Below, in pieces: positions 9,090-17,393 of a stretch of DNA of 64,000 nucleotides (the stretch's first letter is position 1; the number at the start of each line of letters is the position of its first letter). The notes beneath the pieces are model-generated. The model saw only the letters and a program-made list of their open reading frames with translations, did no database searches and was not told the DNA's origin. The stretch spans positions 1,550,001 through 1,614,000 of the forward strand of contig NZ_LR590477.1 of NCBI RefSeq assembly GCF_901482445.1, read 5' to 3'. The position numbers and the translations under genes were made by a program. Origin of the DNA: Neisseria lactamica (GTDB lineage Bacteria > Pseudomonadota > Gammaproteobacteria > Burkholderiales > Neisseriaceae).

Positions 9090-9684
9090 AACGCTTTTTT
9101 AAAAAATATAGTCACCACTATTGGACGCACCGTATCGTCGGAATCCGGGACAAACCGCCCAAATCGCCCGATGGTTACAATACAGCCTTCGGATTTTGCC
9201 ATAAAGGCGGTCGTCCGGTGCGGAACATCCTGTTTTACCCTCCTCGGATCCGGCTTTATTTTTGGCTTTCTGCGAACCGGCTGCCCGGTTTACGGGCGTT
9301 TTATTGTGTAATTTTATGGCTTTGGGCAGTTTTACAGCTTGGAAAGCCCTTCCGCCAGACATCCGGAAAGGGGGATTTTTATTGGGCCGATGCCGTCTGA
9401 ACGAATGCCGGCGCGGCGGGGACAGGCAGTTTATGGATTACAATTCCATCGTACCGTACGCCGAAAACCGTTCCCGTTCGGATGACACGCCCATAGATTC
9501 CGCAATTGCCATACGCCAATGCAAGGCACACCGCCGTTATCCTCCGGCAATATGGCAAACGATGCAATATCGGAACATTTTGCAACATACGCCAAAGCCC
9601 GCGCTAAAACACCTTGTACAGCGCAAAACCGGATGGGAATGGAAAAATCCGGAAACAAACATTTTTTAAAGCGTACAAACAAAA
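9090..9684. other. Intergenic stretch without a convincing gene
   Basis: Between the restriction cluster and the tRNA terminator. Only a single full uptake sequence (9390-9401) is recognisable. Short open frames exist on both strands but show no family similarity, no convincing ribosome-binding site and no codon bias. The left part should hold the promoter of the HNH gene. Confidence 0.5.
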
Positions 9685-9685
9685 A

Positions 9686-9714
9686 AAATACCAACCGGAG
9701 GTTGGTATTTTTTA
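9686..9714 (-). terminator. Terminator of the tRNA-Val/tRNA-Asp operon
   Basis: On the minus strand AATACCAACC, a short loop and GGTTGGTATT are followed by a T-run, directly after the last tRNA-Asp. Confidence 0.85.
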
Positions 9715-9719
9715 ACTTT

Positions 9720-9796
9720 TGGCGCGGCGGACGGGGCTCGAACCCGCGACCCCCGGCGTGACAGGCCGGTACTCTAACCAACTGAGCTACCACCGC
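9720..9796 (-). tRNA. tRNA-Asp (GTC), copy 1
   Basis: 77 nt including an encoded CCA. The acceptor stem GCGGTGG pairs with CCGCCGC; the anticodon loop reads CTGTCAC with anticodon GTC; the T-loop is GTTCGAG. It is the last gene of a four-tRNA minus-strand array and identical to the copy at 9944. Confidence 0.97.
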
Positions 9797-9828
9797 GCAT
9801 CCATTGTTTGCAACAATGAAAGGAAACT

Positions 9829-9904
9829 TGGTGGGTGATGACGGAGTCGAACCGCCGACATTCTGCTTGTAAGGCAGACGCTCTACCAACTGAGCTAATC
9901 ACCC
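9829..9904 (-). tRNA. tRNA-Val (TAC), copy 1
   Basis: 76 nt with encoded CCA. The acceptor stem GGGTGAT pairs with ATCACCC; the anticodon loop CTTACAA carries TAC. Identical to the copy at 10053. Confidence 0.97.
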
Positions 9905-9910
9905 GAACAT

Positions 9911-9940
9911 AAAAAATACCGACAGAGTCAGTATTTTGAA
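9911..9940 (-). terminator. Hairpin with T-run between the two tRNA pairs
   Basis: On the minus strand AATACTGAC, loop TCT, GTCGGTATT and then TTTTT, between tRNA-Asp copy 2 and tRNA-Val copy 1. It looks like a working intrinsic terminator inside the array. Confidence 0.65.
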
Positions 9941-9943
9941 ACT

Positions 9944-10020
9944 TGGCGCGGCGGACGGGGCTCGAACCCGCGACCCCCGGCGTGACAGGCCGGTACTCTA
10001 ACCAACTGAGCTACCACCGC
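9944..10020 (-). tRNA. tRNA-Asp (GTC), copy 2
   Basis: Same 77-nt sequence as copy 1, exactly 224 bases away, with the same spacer to the preceding tRNA-Val. Confidence 0.97.
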
Positions 10021-10052
10021 GCATCCATTGTTTGCAACAATGAAAGGAAACT

Positions 10053-10128
10053 TGGTGGGTGATGACGGAGTCGAACCGCCGACATTCTGCTTGTAAGGCA
10101 GACGCTCTACCAACTGAGCTAATCACCC
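10053..10128 (-). tRNA. tRNA-Val (TAC), copy 2
   Basis: Same 76-nt sequence as copy 1; first tRNA of the minus-strand array, downstream of the kefB-like gene. Confidence 0.97.
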
Positions 10129-10197
10129 GTGAATTTTGCGAAAGCGTTATTAAACCAAATAACCGGAAATGGCGCAAGCCTTATTTCGGCATTTCAT

Positions 10198-12174
10198 TTA
10201 TATTCCCTGCAAGCTCCAGTTTTCAAAAGAGATAATTTCTTCTTTTTTGCCTGCGACCACCAACACGTCACCGCCTTCCAATGTAAACGAGTCATCCGGG
10301 TTTTCAATCCGGCCGGTGCGGCGGCGGACGAACAAGAGTTTGATGCCGTAAGCCGCCATCGGAAGCGTGCCGACTGTTTTGCCGACGGCGTATGCTTCTG
10401 CCGCCAAAGGAAAGGCGTGGCGGACGGTTTCACCGGTTTCGCCGAATCCGGTACTGTCGTCGCTGCCGACGAACAATCCTTCCAACGCGGCATAACGGCT
10501 GTGCCGGATATTTGCCATCGTCTGATAGACGTGCCGGTACGACGCGCCGTTGCCCAACATCGCATAGCCTGCCAGTACGAGTCCGGTTTCTTTGGTGTCC
10601 GACACGGCTTCTTCCGCGCCCATATCGGCAAAGGTTTTCATGTAATCGTCGTCGGTGGCGCGCACATATACGGGCATATCGGGGTACATAGACAGGACGT
10701 TGTGCAAGACGTGCCGGGCTTCGTGCATATTATTCAGCGTCAGCACCACCATTTTCGCGCGCCCCAAGCCGGCCGCCTCCAATACTTCGCGCCTTTTCGC
10801 ATCGCCGAACGACACCGGCTCGCCGGCATTTTTGGCAACCTGCACGCGCGCGATGTCCAAATCGAGTGCGAAATACGGGATGTTTTCTTGGGCGAGGACG
10901 CGCCCGACCGTCTGCCCGCCCCTGCCGAAACCGATAATCAGCACATGATCGGACTTGCTCATCGCTTCCACCAGCATACTGTGCAGATCGAGCGACTTCA
11001 TATCCCAGTTCGACTTGATGAAGCGTCCGACCAGCGCGTCCCCGCCGCCCATCATCAGCGGGGCGGCAATCATCGACAGCAGCACCGCCGCCGTCGCCGC
11101 CTGTTCCAGTTCGGGCGAAACCATATCAAGCTGTCCGGCAATGGCCAGCATCACGAAGCCGAACTCGCCGCCCTGCGCCAGATACAGGGCGGCCTTGATG
11201 CTGTCGCCCGCCGAATGTTTCATTTTGAACGAAACGGCGAAGACGATGACCGCCTTCAATACCAGCAAAACCGCCAACAGCATCAGCACCAGCCGCCAAT
11301 TGCCCGACAGCACGCCGATATCCATTTTCATGCCGACCGTGATAAAGAAAAAGCCCAGTAAAATATCACGGAACGGGCGGATGTCGTCTTCGACTTGGAA
11401 ACGGTATTCTGTTTCCGAAAGCAGCATCCCCGCCACAAACGCGCCCAACGCCATCGACAGCCCTTCCAATGCCGTCAGGTAGGACACGCCCAGCGTTACC
11501 AGCAGCACGTTGATCATAAACAGTTCGGACGATTTGCGTTTGGCCACCATCCTGAACCATCGCGACATGATTTTGCTGCCGACAAAAAACAGCAGCCCCA
11601 ACGTCAGCAGCATTTTTACAAATGCCAAACCCAAGGCCGCCCAAATATTTCCGTCCCCGCCGCCCGCCAATGCCGGAATCAGAATCATCAGCGGCACGAC
11701 CGCGATGTCCTGCATCAGCAGCACGCCCATCGCCATTTGTCCGTGCGCCTGCCCCAATTCCGCCTTTTCCGACAAAATCCGGCTCACAATCGCCGTGGAC
11801 GACATCGCCAACGCGCCCGATACGGCAAACGCCCAAGTAAACGGCACGCCCGTCAGCATCAGGATGCCCATCACCGACAGCATCGTAATGCCGACCTGCA
11901 AACCGCCCAGCCCGAACACCAGCCGCCTCATCGCCCTCAGCTTGGGCAGCGAAAACTCCAAGCCTATACTGAACATCAGGAACACAATCCCGATTTCGCC
12001 CAGATAATCCGTCGCGTGGCTTTTCGGAATCAGGCTGAACATACCCGGACCCGCCAAAAAGCCGACCAGCAGGTAGCCCAACATAGAAGGAATGTTAAAC
12101 TTGCGGCACAAAACCACCGCAATAACCGACACCAGCAAAACAATGACGACAGGGGCAAGCGAAAATTCGTTCAT
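10198..12174 (-). CDS. kefB: Kef-type K+/H+ antiporter (CPA2 family) with TrkA domains
   Basis: 658 residues. The first about 385 form a dozen hydrophobic helices of the CPA2 exchanger fold (YLLVGFLAGPG, MSSTAIVSRILSEK, GAFVAGMLLSETEYRFQVE). They are followed by a TrkA-N nucleotide-binding domain starting HVLIIGFGRGGQTVGRVLA, and a C-terminal TrkA-C domain (GTLPMAAYGIKLLFVRRR, LEGGDVLVVAGKKEEI). Such antiporters exchange K+ for H+ and are gated by cytosolic ligands. Glutathione gating as in E. coli KefB/KefC is plausible but not shown by sequence. Monocistronic, upstream of the tRNA array. Confidence 0.88.
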   Translation of the reverse strand: MNEFSLAPVVIVLLVSVIAVVLCRKFNIPSMLGYLLVGFLAGPGMFSLIPKSHATDYLGEIGIVFLMFSIGLEFSLPKLRAMRRLVFGLGGLQVGITMLSVMGILMLTGVPFTWAFAVSGALAMSSTAIVSRILSEKAELGQAHGQMAMGVLLMQDIAVVPLMILIPALAGGGDGNIWAALGLAFVKMLLTLGLLFFVGSKIMSRWFRMVAKRKSSELFMINVLLVTLGVSYLTALEGLSMALGAFVAGMLLSETEYRFQVEDDIRPFRDILLGFFFITVGMKMDIGVLSGNWRLVLMLLAVLLVLKAVIVFAVSFKMKHSAGDSIKAALYLAQGGEFGFVMLAIAGQLDMVSPELEQAATAAVLLSMIAAPLMMGGGDALVGRFIKSNWDMKSLDLHSMLVEAMSKSDHVLIIGFGRGGQTVGRVLAQENIPYFALDLDIARVQVAKNAGEPVSFGDAKRREVLEAAGLGRAKMVVLTLNNMHEARHVLHNVLSMYPDMPVYVRATDDDYMKTFADMGAEEAVSDTKETGLVLAGYAMLGNGASYRHVYQTMANIRHSRYAALEGLFVGSDDSTGFGETGETVRHAFPLAAEAYAVGKTVGTLPMAAYGIKLLFVRRRTGRIENPDDSFTLEGGDVLVVAGKKEEIISFENWSLQGI

Positions 12175-12284
12175 AGACCGTCCGAACAGGAAAAACAGAA
12201 AAATGCCGTCTGAAACGGCACGCGCCGCCGCATTATAACAAAACCCCGCGCATCATCCGAAACAGGCGCGGCATACAATTCTGA

Positions 12285-12290
12285 TAAAAT
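12285..12290 (+). promoter_or_regulatory. Extended -10 promoter of the rnfB-like gene
   Basis: TGATAAAAT about 30 bases before the ATG at 12319, in the region divergent from kefB. A single uptake sequence sits at 12203-12214. Confidence 0.5.
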
Positions 12291-12318
12291 ACGCCCTTTT
12301 GACCCAAACCGCCGCACA

Positions 12319-13158
12319 ATGACCGCCACCGCCGCCGATTTAGACCGACTCCTCCCCCAAACCCAATGCCGCGAATGCGGATACGAAGGCTGCCTGCCCT
12401 ACGCCCGCGCGATGCTGCGGGGCGAGGCGCACAACCTCTGCGCCCCGGGCGGGGAAGCCGTCGTCCGCGACCTTGCCGCCCTGCTCGGCAGATCCCTTGC
12501 CGCACCTGCCAAAACCCAAGCCAAAGCACTCGCCCGGATAGACGAAACCGCCTGTATCGGCTGCACCGCCTGCATCCGCGCCTGCCCTGCCGATGCCATT
12601 ATGGGCGCGGGCAAATTCATGCACACCGTCATCGCCGACGAATGTACCGGCTGCGGACTCTGCGTCGCCCCCTGCCCCGTCGACTGCATCCATATGCAGC
12701 CCGTTTCCGATGCCTTCCTGCCGCGCGCGCGCCGCTTCAGCCTGTCCGCCGACAGCCGTTTTGCCGCCGCCGAACACGCGCGCGCGCGCTACCTCAAACG
12801 CAACGAACGCAAACAGCGCGAAGCCGACGAACGCAAAGCCATGCTTGCCGAACGCGAAGCCGCCGTCCGCAACGCGCGTCCGCAAACGCCCGACACACCG
12901 ACAAAACCGGCGTTTAACCCTGCCGACCTCATCGCCAAAGCCATGGCAAAAGCGCAAACCCGGCAAGACCGGCTCGTTGCCGCCGACAACCGGAAAGACT
13001 ATCAGGCGAAACAAATTGCCGAAGCACGCGAACGTGCCGAGTTGCGCCGCGCCCAACGCGATATGAAATACGGCAGCGACAGCGAAAAAGCCGCCGCCCT
13101 CGAATACCTCAAACAATACAAAGCCAAACAGGAAGCTGCACAAAACACCGCGCCATAA
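12319..13158 (+). CDS. rnfB: RnfB-like ferredoxin (electron transport complex subunit B)
   Basis: 279 residues. The N-terminal LPQTQCRECGYEGCLPYARA resembles the 4Fe-4S cluster-binding module of RnfB; next come two ferredoxin motifs, CIGCTACIRACPAD and CTGCGLCVAPCPVDC. The last about 120 residues are a charged, Lys/Arg/Glu/Ala-rich helical tail. No N-terminal membrane anchor is present and no other rnf genes adjoin, so it may act as an isolated ferredoxin rather than in a full Rnf complex. The role is inferred. Confidence 0.8.
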   Translation: MTATAADLDRLLPQTQCRECGYEGCLPYARAMLRGEAHNLCAPGGEAVVRDLAALLGRSLAAPAKTQAKALARIDETACIGCTACIRACPADAIMGAGKFMHTVIADECTGCGLCVAPCPVDCIHMQPVSDAFLPRARRFSLSADSRFAAAEHARARYLKRNERKQREADERKAMLAEREAAVRNARPQTPDTPTKPAFNPADLIAKAMAKAQTRQDRLVAADNRKDYQAKQIAEARERAELRRAQRDMKYGSDSEKAAALEYLKQYKAKQEAAQNTAP

Positions 13159-13167
13159 TGCCCCGCT

Positions 13168-13196
13168 ATGCCGTCTGAAGCCGCTTCAGACGGCAT
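13168..13196 (+). terminator. Uptake-sequence hairpin after rnfB
   Basis: ATGCCGTCTGAAG and its reverse complement with a 3-base loop, followed by TTTTG. Confidence 0.8.
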
Positions 13197-13265
13197 TTTG
13201 CCGGTTTCCCCGCCCGCGCCCGCCGTTTTCGATAAAATATTAATTACGCGGCACTACATATTTGC

Positions 13266-13271
13266 TATAAT
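13266..13271 (+). promoter_or_regulatory. Extended -10 promoter of gapA-1
   Basis: TGCTATAAT 43 bases upstream of the gapA start; the preceding bases are AT-rich. An AAAAAGGAAC ribosome-binding site stands directly before the ATG. Confidence 0.65.
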
Positions 13272-13313
13272 CCCGCCCCGAAACCTACCCAACCCCGCAA
13301 AAAGGAACAAACT

Positions 13314-14345
13314 ATGGGCATCAAAGTCGCCATCAACGGCTACGGACGCATCGGCCGCCAGGTTTTGCGCGCCATCTACGACTATAAAATCCAAGACCAA
13401 CTCCAAATCGTCGCCGTCAACGCCAGCGGCAGCCTTGAAACCAACGCCCATCTGACCAAATTCGACACCGTGCACGGCCGCTTTGAAGCCGACGTATCCC
13501 ACGACGGCAACTGCCTCATCGTCAACGGTGACAAAATTCCCTTCTTCTCCACCCGCAACCCTGCCGAACTGCCGTGGAAAGAACTCGGCGTAGATTTGGT
13601 GATGGAATGCACCGGCGCGTTTGCCGGCAAAGAAAAAGCCAAGGTTCACCTCGAAAGCGGCGCGAAAAAAGTGCTGATTTCCGCACCCGCCGATGCCGAC
13701 GTTGACGCAACCGTCGTGTACGGCGTAAACGACGACGTGATTACCGGCGATATGACCGTCGTTTCCAACGCTTCCTGCACCACCAACTGCCTCGCCCCCG
13801 TCGCCAAAGTGCTGAACGAAAACATCGGCATCGTCAAAGGCGCAATGACCACCATCCACGCGCTGACCAACGACCAGACCGTTACCGACGTGCGCCACAA
13901 AGATTTGCGCCGCGCCCGCAGCGGCGTGGAAAATATGATTCCGACCAAAACCGGCGCGGCAAAAGCCGTCGGTTTGGTCTTGCCCGAATTGAAAGGCAGG
14001 CTCGACGGGCTTGCCATCCGCGTGCCGACCGTCAACGTATCCCTGGTGGATTTGAGCTTCCAAGCCGCCCGCGACACGACGGTTGAAGAAATCAACGCGC
14101 TGATGAAGGCCGCCTCCGAAGAAGGCCGTCTGAAAGGCGTATTGGGCTGCAACACCCTGCCGCTGGTCTCTATGGATTTCAACCATACCGCGCAGGCAAG
14201 CACCTTTGACGCGACGCTGACCAAAGTAACCGGCGGCAATATGGTCAAAGTGTTCGCGTGGTACGACAACGAATGGGGCTTCAGCTGCCAAATGCTGAAC
14301 ACCGCACGCCGTATGTTCGGTTTGGAAGTGCGCCCGCTCAAATAA
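13314..14345 (+). CDS. gapA: Glyceraldehyde-3-phosphate dehydrogenase (GapA-1)
   Basis: 343 residues. The NAD-binding N terminus reads MGIKVAINGYGRIGRQVLR; the catalytic loop is SNASCTTNCLAP with Cys155 as nucleophile; the C-terminal domain carries WYDNEWGFSCQMLNT. It oxidises glyceraldehyde-3-phosphate to 1,3-bisphosphoglycerate. The fragment SLETNAHLTKFDTVHG fits the GapA branch. Meningococcal GapA-1 has been reported on the cell surface and linked to host adhesion (literature knowledge, not visible here; no signal peptide). Monocistronic with its own promoter and terminator. Confidence 0.96.
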   Translation: MGIKVAINGYGRIGRQVLRAIYDYKIQDQLQIVAVNASGSLETNAHLTKFDTVHGRFEADVSHDGNCLIVNGDKIPFFSTRNPAELPWKELGVDLVMECTGAFAGKEKAKVHLESGAKKVLISAPADADVDATVVYGVNDDVITGDMTVVSNASCTTNCLAPVAKVLNENIGIVKGAMTTIHALTNDQTVTDVRHKDLRRARSGVENMIPTKTGAAKAVGLVLPELKGRLDGLAIRVPTVNVSLVDLSFQAARDTTVEEINALMKAASEEGRLKGVLGCNTLPLVSMDFNHTAQASTFDATLTKVTGGNMVKVFAWYDNEWGFSCQMLNTARRMFGLEVRPLK

Positions 14346-14357
14346 ACCGTCAAACGA

Positions 14358-14402
14358 AATGCCGTCTGAAACCTGATGTTTTCAAGTTTCAGACGGCATT
14401 TT
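14358..14402 (+). terminator. Uptake-sequence hairpin after gapA-1
   Basis: AATGCCGTCTGAAAC and its reverse complement around a 13-base loop, followed by a T-run. Confidence 0.8.
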
Positions 14403-14488
14403 TCATTTTTGGCAGTGATTTTGCCCGGCTGTCGCCATTTCCAATTTTAATCCGCCATATTTGAACCGGACCGAAGCATAAGCCGCCA

Positions 14489-15214
14489 TCAAAGCCCCTT
14501 GCACGCCACTTCGCGCCGCCCGATTTCCTCTTTCAACGGCACGGCGTTCAACATCCGCAGACGTTCGGCAAAATCCGCAAACGGCAGCAATTCCGATCCG
14601 AAACGGCGCATATGTTCCGTATCCTGCTGGCAGTCTATCAGTTCCACGCCCAAATCCGCCAAAAACGGCACGGCGCAGGCAAAAGCGATTTTCGACGCAT
14701 CCGATTGTAATGCGAACATCGATTCGCCATAAAACACCCTGCCGATCTGAACGCCGTAAAACCCGCCCGCCAACCTCGTTTCACCGCTTTCATCGGGATA
14801 ATGGCACTCGAACGAATGCGCGTATCCCATTTCATGCAGCTTAAGGTATGCCGTCTGAAACTCAGGCGCAATCCAAGTCCCATCCTGATTCGGGCGCACC
14901 GCTGCCGCACAATGCGCGACCACTTCCGCAAAACAGCCGTTAACCGCAACCCGATAGCTGCCGTTGCGCAGCGTTTTCGCCAGCGAGCGCGGAACGTGCA
15001 GACGTTCGGGAACAATCACCGCACGGGGCCCGACCGCATACCAAAAAAACCAACCGTCCCGAGAAAACCACGGAAACACACCGTTCCGATACGCCTCAAG
15101 CAGCCGCCCCGAGTCCAAATCCCTGCTCACGCCGACCAGCCCTTCGTACTCCGACAATGCATGGGCAGGATTGGGGAACGCATAATCTCCGGGCGCAAGC
15201 AACGGAATACCCAT
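14489..15214 (-). CDS. aat: Leucyl/phenylalanyl-tRNA--protein transferase
   Basis: 241 residues from the ATG at 15214 (MGIPLLAPGDYAFPNP); the frame stays open 20 codons upstream but the family starts here. It adds Leu or Phe to proteins with N-terminal Arg or Lys, marking them for ClpAP degradation. Signature segments are LLEAYRNGVFPWFS, VVAHCAA, GTWIAPEFQTAYLKLHEMGYAHSFE and GGFYGVQIGRVFYGESMF, and LIDCQQDTEHMRRFG. It lies just downstream of fur on the same strand, separated by an uptake-sequence hairpin. Confidence 0.95.
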   Translation of the reverse strand: MGIPLLAPGDYAFPNPAHALSEYEGLVGVSRDLDSGRLLEAYRNGVFPWFSRDGWFFWYAVGPRAVIVPERLHVPRSLAKTLRNGSYRVAVNGCFAEVVAHCAAAVRPNQDGTWIAPEFQTAYLKLHEMGYAHSFECHYPDESGETRLAGGFYGVQIGRVFYGESMFALQSDASKIAFACAVPFLADLGVELIDCQQDTEHMRRFGSELLPFADFAERLRMLNAVPLKEEIGRREVACKGL

Positions 15215-15233
15215 ATCAGTCCTCCATAAAACA

Positions 15234-15267
15234 CAGACGGCATTCGAAATGACGAATGCCGTCTGAA
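15234..15267 (-). terminator. Uptake-sequence hairpin between fur and aat
   Basis: CAGACGGCATTCG and CGAATGCCGTCTG around a short loop, right after the fur stop on the minus strand. Confidence 0.7.
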
Positions 15268-15285
15268 AAAACAAACCGTCCGGAT

Positions 15286-15720
15286 TTAACGTTTGCCCTT
15301 AGTCTGGCAACCGCTGCACACACCGTACATATACAGCGCGTGATCGACGATGCGGTAGCCGTTTTCTTCCGCAATTTTGTCTTGCAGGGCTTCGATTTCG
15401 GGATTGTGGAACTCCGTAACTTCGCCGCACTTCACGCAGACGATATGGTCATGGTGGTCGCCCTTGTCCAATTCGTAAACCGCCTTGCCCGTTTCAAAAT
15501 GATGGCGTTGCAGAATGCCCGCCTGCTCGAACTGGGTCAGCACGCGGTAAATCGTTGCCACGCCGATTTCCACACCCTCTTCCAGCAGAATGCGGTACAC
15601 ATCTTCCGCACTCAAATGCTCTTCCGCGTGCGTCTCGAACAAATCCAAAATCTTCAAACGCGGGCCGGTAACCTTCAGACCGCTGTCTTTCAGTTGTGCA
15701 ATATTGTTGAATTTTTCCAT
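15286..15720 (-). CDS. fur: Ferric uptake regulator Fur
   Basis: 144-residue iron-responsive regulator from the ATG at 15720 (MEKFNNIAQLKDSGLKVTGPRLKI). The winged-helix domain includes VEIGVATIYRVLTQFEQAGI; the metal sites are recognisable in GDHHDHIVCVKCGEVTEF (His-rich plus CxxC) and the C-terminal CSGCQ. With Fe2+ it represses iron-uptake genes and indirectly activates others. The open frame continues upstream but MEKF gives the standard length. Divergent from bamE. Confidence 0.97.
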   Translation of the reverse strand: MEKFNNIAQLKDSGLKVTGPRLKILDLFETHAEEHLSAEDVYRILLEEGVEIGVATIYRVLTQFEQAGILQRHHFETGKAVYELDKGDHHDHIVCVKCGEVTEFHNPEIEALQDKIAEENGYRIVDHALYMYGVCSGCQTKGKR

Positions 15721-15938
15721 AATATTCAATATCCCTGTAAAACAATAGACGTTATAATACGCAATTTCGGCCTGTTTGCCCACTATCGCACCATAGCAGT
15801 TTGCAATAGTAAAACCGCACCGTCGGCCGATGCGCGGACAGGGCGGATACCGCTCGGGCGTATGATTATCGTTCGCTTTTATAAAATATTCAAGCAGTGC
15901 TACACTAGCCATCCCGATTTGCACAGAAAGGCATTTCC

Positions 15939-16316
15939 GTGAACAAAACCCTCATCCTCACCCTTTCCGCCCTCCTCGGCCTTGCCGCGTGCAGCGCCGA
16001 ACGCGCCTCGCTGTTCCCCTCATACAAGCTCAAAGTCATACAGGGCAACGAAATCGACCCCCGCGCCGCCGCCGCACTCCGCCCCGGTATGACCAAAGAC
16101 CAAGTCCTGCTCCTGCTCGGCAGCCCCCTGTTGCGCGACGCGTTCCACACCGACCGCTGGGACTACACCTTCAACACCTCGCGCAACGGCATCATCAAAG
16201 AACGCGGCAACCTGACCGTCTATTTTGAAAACGGCGTGCTCGCCCGCACCGAAGGCAATGTCCTTCAAAACGTCACCGAAACGCCCGAATCCGGACAACA
16301 CGCAGACAAACCGTAA
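15939..16316 (+). CDS. bamE: Outer-membrane assembly lipoprotein BamE (SmpA)
   Basis: 125 residues with a lipoprotein signal peptide ending in LGLAAC, giving acylated Cys19. The mature protein has the BamE core: YKLKVIQGNEIDP, LRPGMTKDQVLLLLGSPLL, and DRWDYTFNTSRNG, followed by a strand ending NLTVYFENGVL. It is part of the BAM complex with BamA (encoded in this window at 48315). dapB begins 10 bases downstream, so the two are probably co-transcribed. Confidence 0.92.
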   Translation: MNKTLILTLSALLGLAACSAERASLFPSYKLKVIQGNEIDPRAAAALRPGMTKDQVLLLLGSPLLRDAFHTDRWDYTFNTSRNGIIKERGNLTVYFENGVLARTEGNVLQNVTETPESGQHADKP

Positions 16317-16325
16317 GGAACAAGT

Positions 16326-17135
16326 ATGACACCGCTCAAAATCGCCATCGCCGGCGCAAACGGCCGCATGGGACGCGTCCTCGTCGAAGCCGTCAACAAC
16401 CACCCCGACACCGTCCTTTCCGGCGCGCTCGAACACTCGGGCTCAGAAGTCTTAGGCTTGGATGCCGGCTTCTCTTCCGGCATCAAAACCGGCATCGCCA
16501 TTTCAGACGACGTTGACGCCGTTCTCGCACAAAGCGACGTACTCATCGACTTTACCCGCCCCGATCCGACCCTCAAACACCTGCAAAAATGCGTGGAAAA
16601 AGGTGTCTGCATCATCATCGGCACAACAGGCTTCGACGATGCGGGCAAAGCCGCCATCCGCGCTGCCGCCGAAAAAACAGGCGTTGTCTTTGCCGCCAAC
16701 TTCAGCGTCGGCGTGAACCTGACCTTCCACATCCTCGACACCGTCGCCCACGTGTTAAACGAAGGCTACGACATCGAAATCATCGAAGCCCACCACCGCC
16801 ACAAAGTCGATGCCCCCAGCGGCACCGCCCTGCGTATGGGCGAAGTCATCGCCGGCGCGCTCGGCCGCGACCTCAAACAATGCGCCGTTTACGGCCGCGA
16901 AGGCCACACCGGCCCGCGCGATCCGTCTGCCATCGGCTTTGCCACCGTCCGCGCAGGCGACATCGTCGGCGACCACACCGCCCTCTTCGCCACCGACGGC
17001 GAACGCGTGGAAATCACCCACAAGGCAAGCAGCCGCATGACCTTTGCCGCCGGCGCCGTCCGCGCCGCAGTTTGGGTAAACGGTAAAACGGGTTTGTACG
17101 ATATGCAGGACGTACTCGGGCTGAACAACCGTTAA
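16326..17135 (+). CDS. dapB: 4-hydroxy-tetrahydrodipicolinate reductase
   Basis: 269 residues. The N-terminal Rossmann motif is IAIAGANGRMGRVLVEA; IIGTTGF and NFSVGVNLTF follow; the catalytic EAHHRHKVDAPSGTALRMGE carries the His and Lys residues. It reduces the DapA product using NAD(P)H in the lysine and meso-diaminopimelate pathway, hence peptidoglycan synthesis. Second gene of the bamE-dapB pair and followed by a strong hairpin. Confidence 0.97.
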   Translation: MTPLKIAIAGANGRMGRVLVEAVNNHPDTVLSGALEHSGSEVLGLDAGFSSGIKTGIAISDDVDAVLAQSDVLIDFTRPDPTLKHLQKCVEKGVCIIIGTTGFDDAGKAAIRAAAEKTGVVFAANFSVGVNLTFHILDTVAHVLNEGYDIEIIEAHHRHKVDAPSGTALRMGEVIAGALGRDLKQCAVYGREGHTGPRDPSAIGFATVRAGDIVGDHTALFATDGERVEITHKASSRMTFAAGAVRAAVWVNGKTGLYDMQDVLGLNNR

Positions 17136-17145
17136 CCCCCATACA

Positions 17146-17183
17146 AAATGCCGTCTGAAAAGATATTTTCAGACGGCATTTTG
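17146..17183 (+). terminator. Uptake-sequence hairpin after dapB
   Basis: AAATGCCGTCTGAAAA and TTTTCAGACGGCATTTT with a short loop. Confidence 0.8.
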
Positions 17184-17218
17184 CCGACAGGCTCCGTATC
17201 GGCATATGTTTCAACACA

Positions 17219-17257
17219 CAGGACGACACATAAAGCGTCGCCCTATGTGTCGTCCTG
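17219..17257. repeat. 14-bp-stem hairpin at the edge of the toxin/immunity remnant
   Basis: CAGGACGACACATA pairs with TATGTGTCGTCCTG around an 11-base loop. A second small hairpin (AGGGG/CCCCT) follows at 17264-17279. From memory, this block and the bases after it recur in Neisseria genomes beside maf/tps toxin cassettes; not checked. Confidence 0.5.
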
Positions 17258-17393
17258 ATTCGGAAGGGGTTACGCCCCTCCCAAATAAAGTCTGATCCTA
17301 CCGCCCCGAAGGACAGATGTCCGAGTGGCGGGGTTTCAACCGAAAAGGAAATACGATAAAGTTGCCTGCGCAGCATGACAAGCTACGGCTCAT

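Larger units (their letters stand above)
9720..10128. repeat. Tandem duplication of a 185-bp tRNA-Asp/tRNA-Val unit
   Basis: 9720-9904 and 9944-10128 are the same sequence including the spacer between the tRNAs, separated by 39 bases that hold the internal hairpin. Confidence 0.9.

Noticed and set aside
9099..9669. Several short open frames between the restriction cluster and the tRNAs
   Set aside because: No ribosome-binding sites, family resemblance or codon bias; one overlaps the uptake sequence.
9431..10113. Minus-strand open frames reading MVERLPYKQNVGGSTPSSPT in two copies
   Set aside because: They are translations of the tRNA-Val and tRNA-Asp genes, a common artefact.
10129..11361. 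410-residue plus-strand open frame opposite the kefB-like gene
   Set aside because: Shadow of the antiporter gene; His/Gln/Arg-rich composition without domain features.
17014..17376. 120-residue minus-strand frame covering the hairpin region after dapB
   Set aside because: It includes the hairpin and the dapB terminator; probably a non-coding repeat block that is often annotated as a gene.
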